From Chloroflexota bacterium (GTDB lineage Bacteria; Chloroflexota; Anaerolineae; DUEN01): 42,300 nt of DNA. The stretch is taken from the NCBI GenBank assembly GCA_013152435.1, contig JAADGJ010000038.1, positions 1-42,300 of the forward strand, in the 5' to 3' direction. Position numbers and translations under genes: made by a program. Below are positions 40,227 to 42,300 of this stretch, piece by piece. Numbering within the stretch: the stretch's first letter is position 1; every line of letters begins with the position of its first letter. Below the pieces are notes generated by a model. The model was not told the origin of the DNA and ran no database searches. It saw nothing but the letters and a program-made list of their open reading frames with translations.

Positions 40227-42300
40227 TCGAGCACAGCAGCCGCAGCCATTCGCTGACCGAGAGGGGGGTCGGAATCCTCAGCGTCATCTCGCCGCTCAGG
40301 TTGGCGGCCTGCTCGCCCAACTCCGTGGCTGTCACCACGATCACCGTCATGTCGGCCAGCGTAGAGTCCGCTCGCACCTGCTCCAACACCGCGAGTCCAT
40401 CCATGCCCGGCATCAAGAGGTCCAACAGCATAACCTCCGGTCGCTCGCTGCGCGCGATCTCTAGAGCCATGACGCCGCCGTAGGCCTGGAGCACCTGCAC
40501 ATGCGGGTACTCGGCGCGCACCATGCGTGTCAGCAGGCGCACCATGGCCGGATCATCATCGGCGATGAGAACCTTCGAGAACGGGCGCGAGACCCTGCTC
40601 AAGGCCTGCCGGACGACCTCTCGCGTCACGGGCTTGAGCAGGTAATCGGCCGTCTGCAGTTCCAGCGCCATTTTCGGACGTGTGGGCAAGGGACAGCTGA
40701 TCACCGGCACCTCATCGCACTGGGCCTCTCTCAACAGGGCTTCTGTTCTGCCTTTGTCCCTCGCGTCCACGATCACGGCCGTGGGGCATAGACGCCTGAC
40801 CGTGTCCAGCAGCTCCGCGTCGGAGCGAGCCAGCTCCACCCGGTATCCCTCAAAATGGCGCTGGATCATCGACGCAGCGCTGGGGTCATCATGTCGTATG
40901 ATCAAGATGCGCTCGGCGCCATCGCCAAAGGGCAGCACCTCGTACGCCGGCCGATACGTAGCCGTCTCCCTTGGTGGCGGCGAGATGGGCAGAGAAAAAC
41001 CGAAGGTGCTTCCCCGTCCTACCTCGCTCGTCACCCATATCCGGCCGCCGTGTAGCTCCACAAAGCGCTTGCTGATGGCCAGCCCAAGCCCCGTGCCGCC
41101 GTGTTCTCGCCGGATCGAGTCGTCCACCTGGTAGAACTCCTCAAACATCCTGGGCAAGACGTCCTCCGGGATGCCGGGGCCGGTATCGGTCACCGTCACC
41201 GTCGCCTGGTCCTCTTCTACCGTCAGACGCACGGTGATCCCGTCCTCTTGAGTGAACCGGGCCGCGTTGCTTAGCAGGTTCAGGATCACCTGGCGGATGC
41301 GCGTGATATCCAGCTGAAGATGTACGGGCTCGGTCGGCAACTCGAGTGTCAACCTCAGCCCCTTGGCCTCGACGATCCCCTGGATCATGCGGGTGGCCTC
41401 CTTCACGATCTGCCGGAGATCCCCCTGTTCCTTGTTCAACGGCATGCTGTCGGCTTCGATCTTGCTGAGGTCCAGGACATCGTCGATCAGGTCCGAGAGG
41501 TGTTTGGCGTTGCGGTAGATGGCGTTCAGATCTCCCCGGTAGGCTGGCGGCAGCGGCTGGCCATAGCTCTCCGGGGCGGTGACCATCATCTCGCTGAACC
41601 CGATGATGAGGTTCAGGGGCGTCCGTAGCTCGTGGCTGACGTTCGCGACGAAGCGGGCCTTTGCCTGTTTGGCCTCTTCCGCCTGCTGCCGTGCCCAGGC
41701 GAGTGCCTCATTGGCGCGCCACAGGCGGTGGTACGCGCGGTCCAGATCGTTGAGTACGGTGAGCAGCTTGCTGCGATGCATCTGAGCCTCGCGGGTCTGC
41801 TGTTCGGCGAGTCGGTAGCTCTCGTACATCCATTCCAGGACGATGTAGAAATTACGGGAGAACGCCCAGGCCACCAGGGCGGCGAGGTTCACGGCCAGGA
41901 GGATCCCGGGCGTGAGGAACGTATTCGCGAGGAGGCCACGCAGATTCGGGTAGACGAGCAGCAGCACGAGATCGAAGGCCGCGGCCATAACGAAGCCCAG
42001 CCAGGGATGCATCAGCGCGCCAGCGAGCAGCACGGGAATGGCGTAAAGATAGGCCAGGTCCGCTGACCGCATTAAGATGAGAGCTAAGGTGATGGCTGCG
42101 GTCAGGCTGAACAGGAAACAAGGCATGGCTGGCTTCGGTGAGCGCTGGGAGATCAGATAGGTGATCGCTGCGCAGAACAGCAGGGTCACGAGTACCAGCA
42201 GTGCCTTGATTGCCACCTGTGGCCGTCCGAAGATCGCGACCATCATCCACAGCCAGGTGAAGACCAGGCTGATGGTGAAAAGGTGCCACGCCGTCTGCTG
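40150..42300 (-). CDS. Hybrid sensor histidine kinase, N-terminus outside the window
   Basis: The frame has no stop up to the window edge and reads as a membrane helix (FTISLVFTWLWMMVAIFG), so the ATG at 42246 lies inside a transmembrane segment and the true start is probably beyond 42300. The visible part has about five to six hydrophobic helices, a coiled coil, a HisKA domain (H-box FVANVSHELRTPLN), an ATPase domain (N-box ILNLLSNAARFT, G1 DTGPGIP, G2 GGTGLGLAIS), a weak receiver-like segment (ILIIRHDDP) and a C-terminal receiver (VLIADDDPA, phospho-Asp in VMLLDLLMPGMDG). The last receiver lacks the usual Lys-Pro (IPTPLS instead). No extracellular sensor domain is seen. Tail-to-tail overlap of 77 bp with the regulator gene. 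Confidence 0.92.
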   Translation of the reverse strand, partial: QQTAWHLFTISLVFTWLWMMVAIFGRPQVAIKALLVLVTLLFCAAITYLISQRSPKPAMPCFLFSLTAAITLALILMRSADLAYLYAIPVLLAGALMHPWLGFVMAAAFDLVLLLVYPNLRGLLANTFLTPGILLAVNLAALVAWAFSRNFYIVLEWMYESYRLAEQQTREAQMHRSKLLTVLNDLDRAYHRLWRANEALAWARQQAEEAKQAKARFVANVSHELRTPLNLIIGFSEMMVTAPESYGQPLPPAYRGDLNAIYRNAKHLSDLIDDVLDLSKIEADSMPLNKEQGDLRQIVKEATRMIQGIVEAKGLRLTLELPTEPVHLQLDITRIRQVILNLLSNAARFTQEDGITVRLTVEEDQATVTVTDTGPGIPEDVLPRMFEEFYQVDDSIRREHGGTGLGLAISKRFVELHGGRIWVTSEVGRGSTFGFSLPISPPPRETATYRPAYEVLPFGDGAERILIIRHDDPSAASMIQRHFEGYRVELARSDAELLDTVRRLCPTAVIVDARDKGRTEALLREAQCDEVPVISCPLPTRPKMALELQTADYLLKPVTREVVRQALSRVSRPFSKVLIADDDPAMVRLLTRMVRAEYPHVQVLQAYGGVMALEIARSERPEVMLLDLLMPGMDGLAVLEQVRADSTLADMTVIVVTATELGEQAANLSGEMTLRIPTPLSVSEWLRLLCSITTALRPTPESEVTREKAPAAVPPG

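Overview
The window looks like a chromosomal segment of a GC-rich bacterium (roughly 60-65% G+C by eye), most likely a member of the Chloroflexota. This rests on gene content and style: lipoproteins with Ala/Pro-rich linkers after the lipobox cysteine, an Eis-like GNAT protein, a CysO/CysM-type cysteine pathway, carbohydrate ABC cassettes without their own ATPase, and a regulator fusing an HTH-like domain to a degenerate ATPase and a receiver. No rRNA, tRNA, CRISPR array, phage or transposase gene was seen.

Left part (1-6.7 kb): ksgA runs rightward and meets, at a perfect 18-bp bidirectional terminator stem, a leftward sulfur operon. That operon reads cysO-like sulfur carrier (C-terminal Gly-Gly), a 40-codon unannotated ORF coupled by an ATGA overlap, a 702-residue fusion of three rhodanese domains to a MoeB/ThiF-type E1, and a CysM-like cysteine synthase. 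Together they should activate the carrier, load it with sulfide sulfur and make cysteine. A consensus promoter (5425-5452) lies about 440 nt upstream of cysO. Its leader carries an intrinsic terminator whose 5' arm is also complementary, at 13 of 14 positions, to an upstream segment. This is the layout of a transcription attenuator. An ORF with Cys-Gly-Cys codons ends inside that upstream segment, as expected for trp-style, cysteine-sensing attenuation. This is the most interesting object in the window.

Middle part (5.5-22.5 kb): a UroD-family methyltransferase-like protein; a ROK sugar kinase; a glycyl radical dehydratase-like enzyme without an activase nearby; an unrecognised TIM-barrel-like tail-anchored protein; a GT2 glycosyltransferase with a flippase-like membrane protein; then a tightly overlapping leftward run (Gfo/Idh oxidoreductase, MTAP/PNP-type phosphorylase, Eis-like GNAT, UbiE/MenG, a second UroD-like protein, UbiX, and a PPOX-fold protein). 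Rightward follow a ChbG/YdjC deacetylase and a threonine synthase-like enzyme.

Right-middle part (22.5-31 kb): an NMT1/SsuA-type ABC importer (binding protein, permease, ATPase) with a perfect 14-bp mRNA hairpin after the binding-protein gene; rnc; a stand-alone response regulator overlapping a small membrane protein; a YfbK-like VWA lipoprotein; and a CehA-type PHP metallohydrolase.

Right part (31-42.3 kb): a leftward catabolic cassette (a UroD-like protein, Tat/lipoprotein sugar-binding protein, two MalF/MalG-type permeases, a second Gfo/Idh dehydrogenase and a sulfatase without a signal peptide), suggesting import and cytoplasmic desulfation of a sulfated sugar. It is followed by a two-component pair encoded tail to tail with a 77-bp coding overlap; the histidine kinase runs off the right edge.

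A family of short MITE-like repeats with CAGAGCGTGTCTGA-type terminal inverted repeats occurs in gene-free gaps at about 98-176 (partial), 1104-1294, 29182-29443 and 35709-35878.
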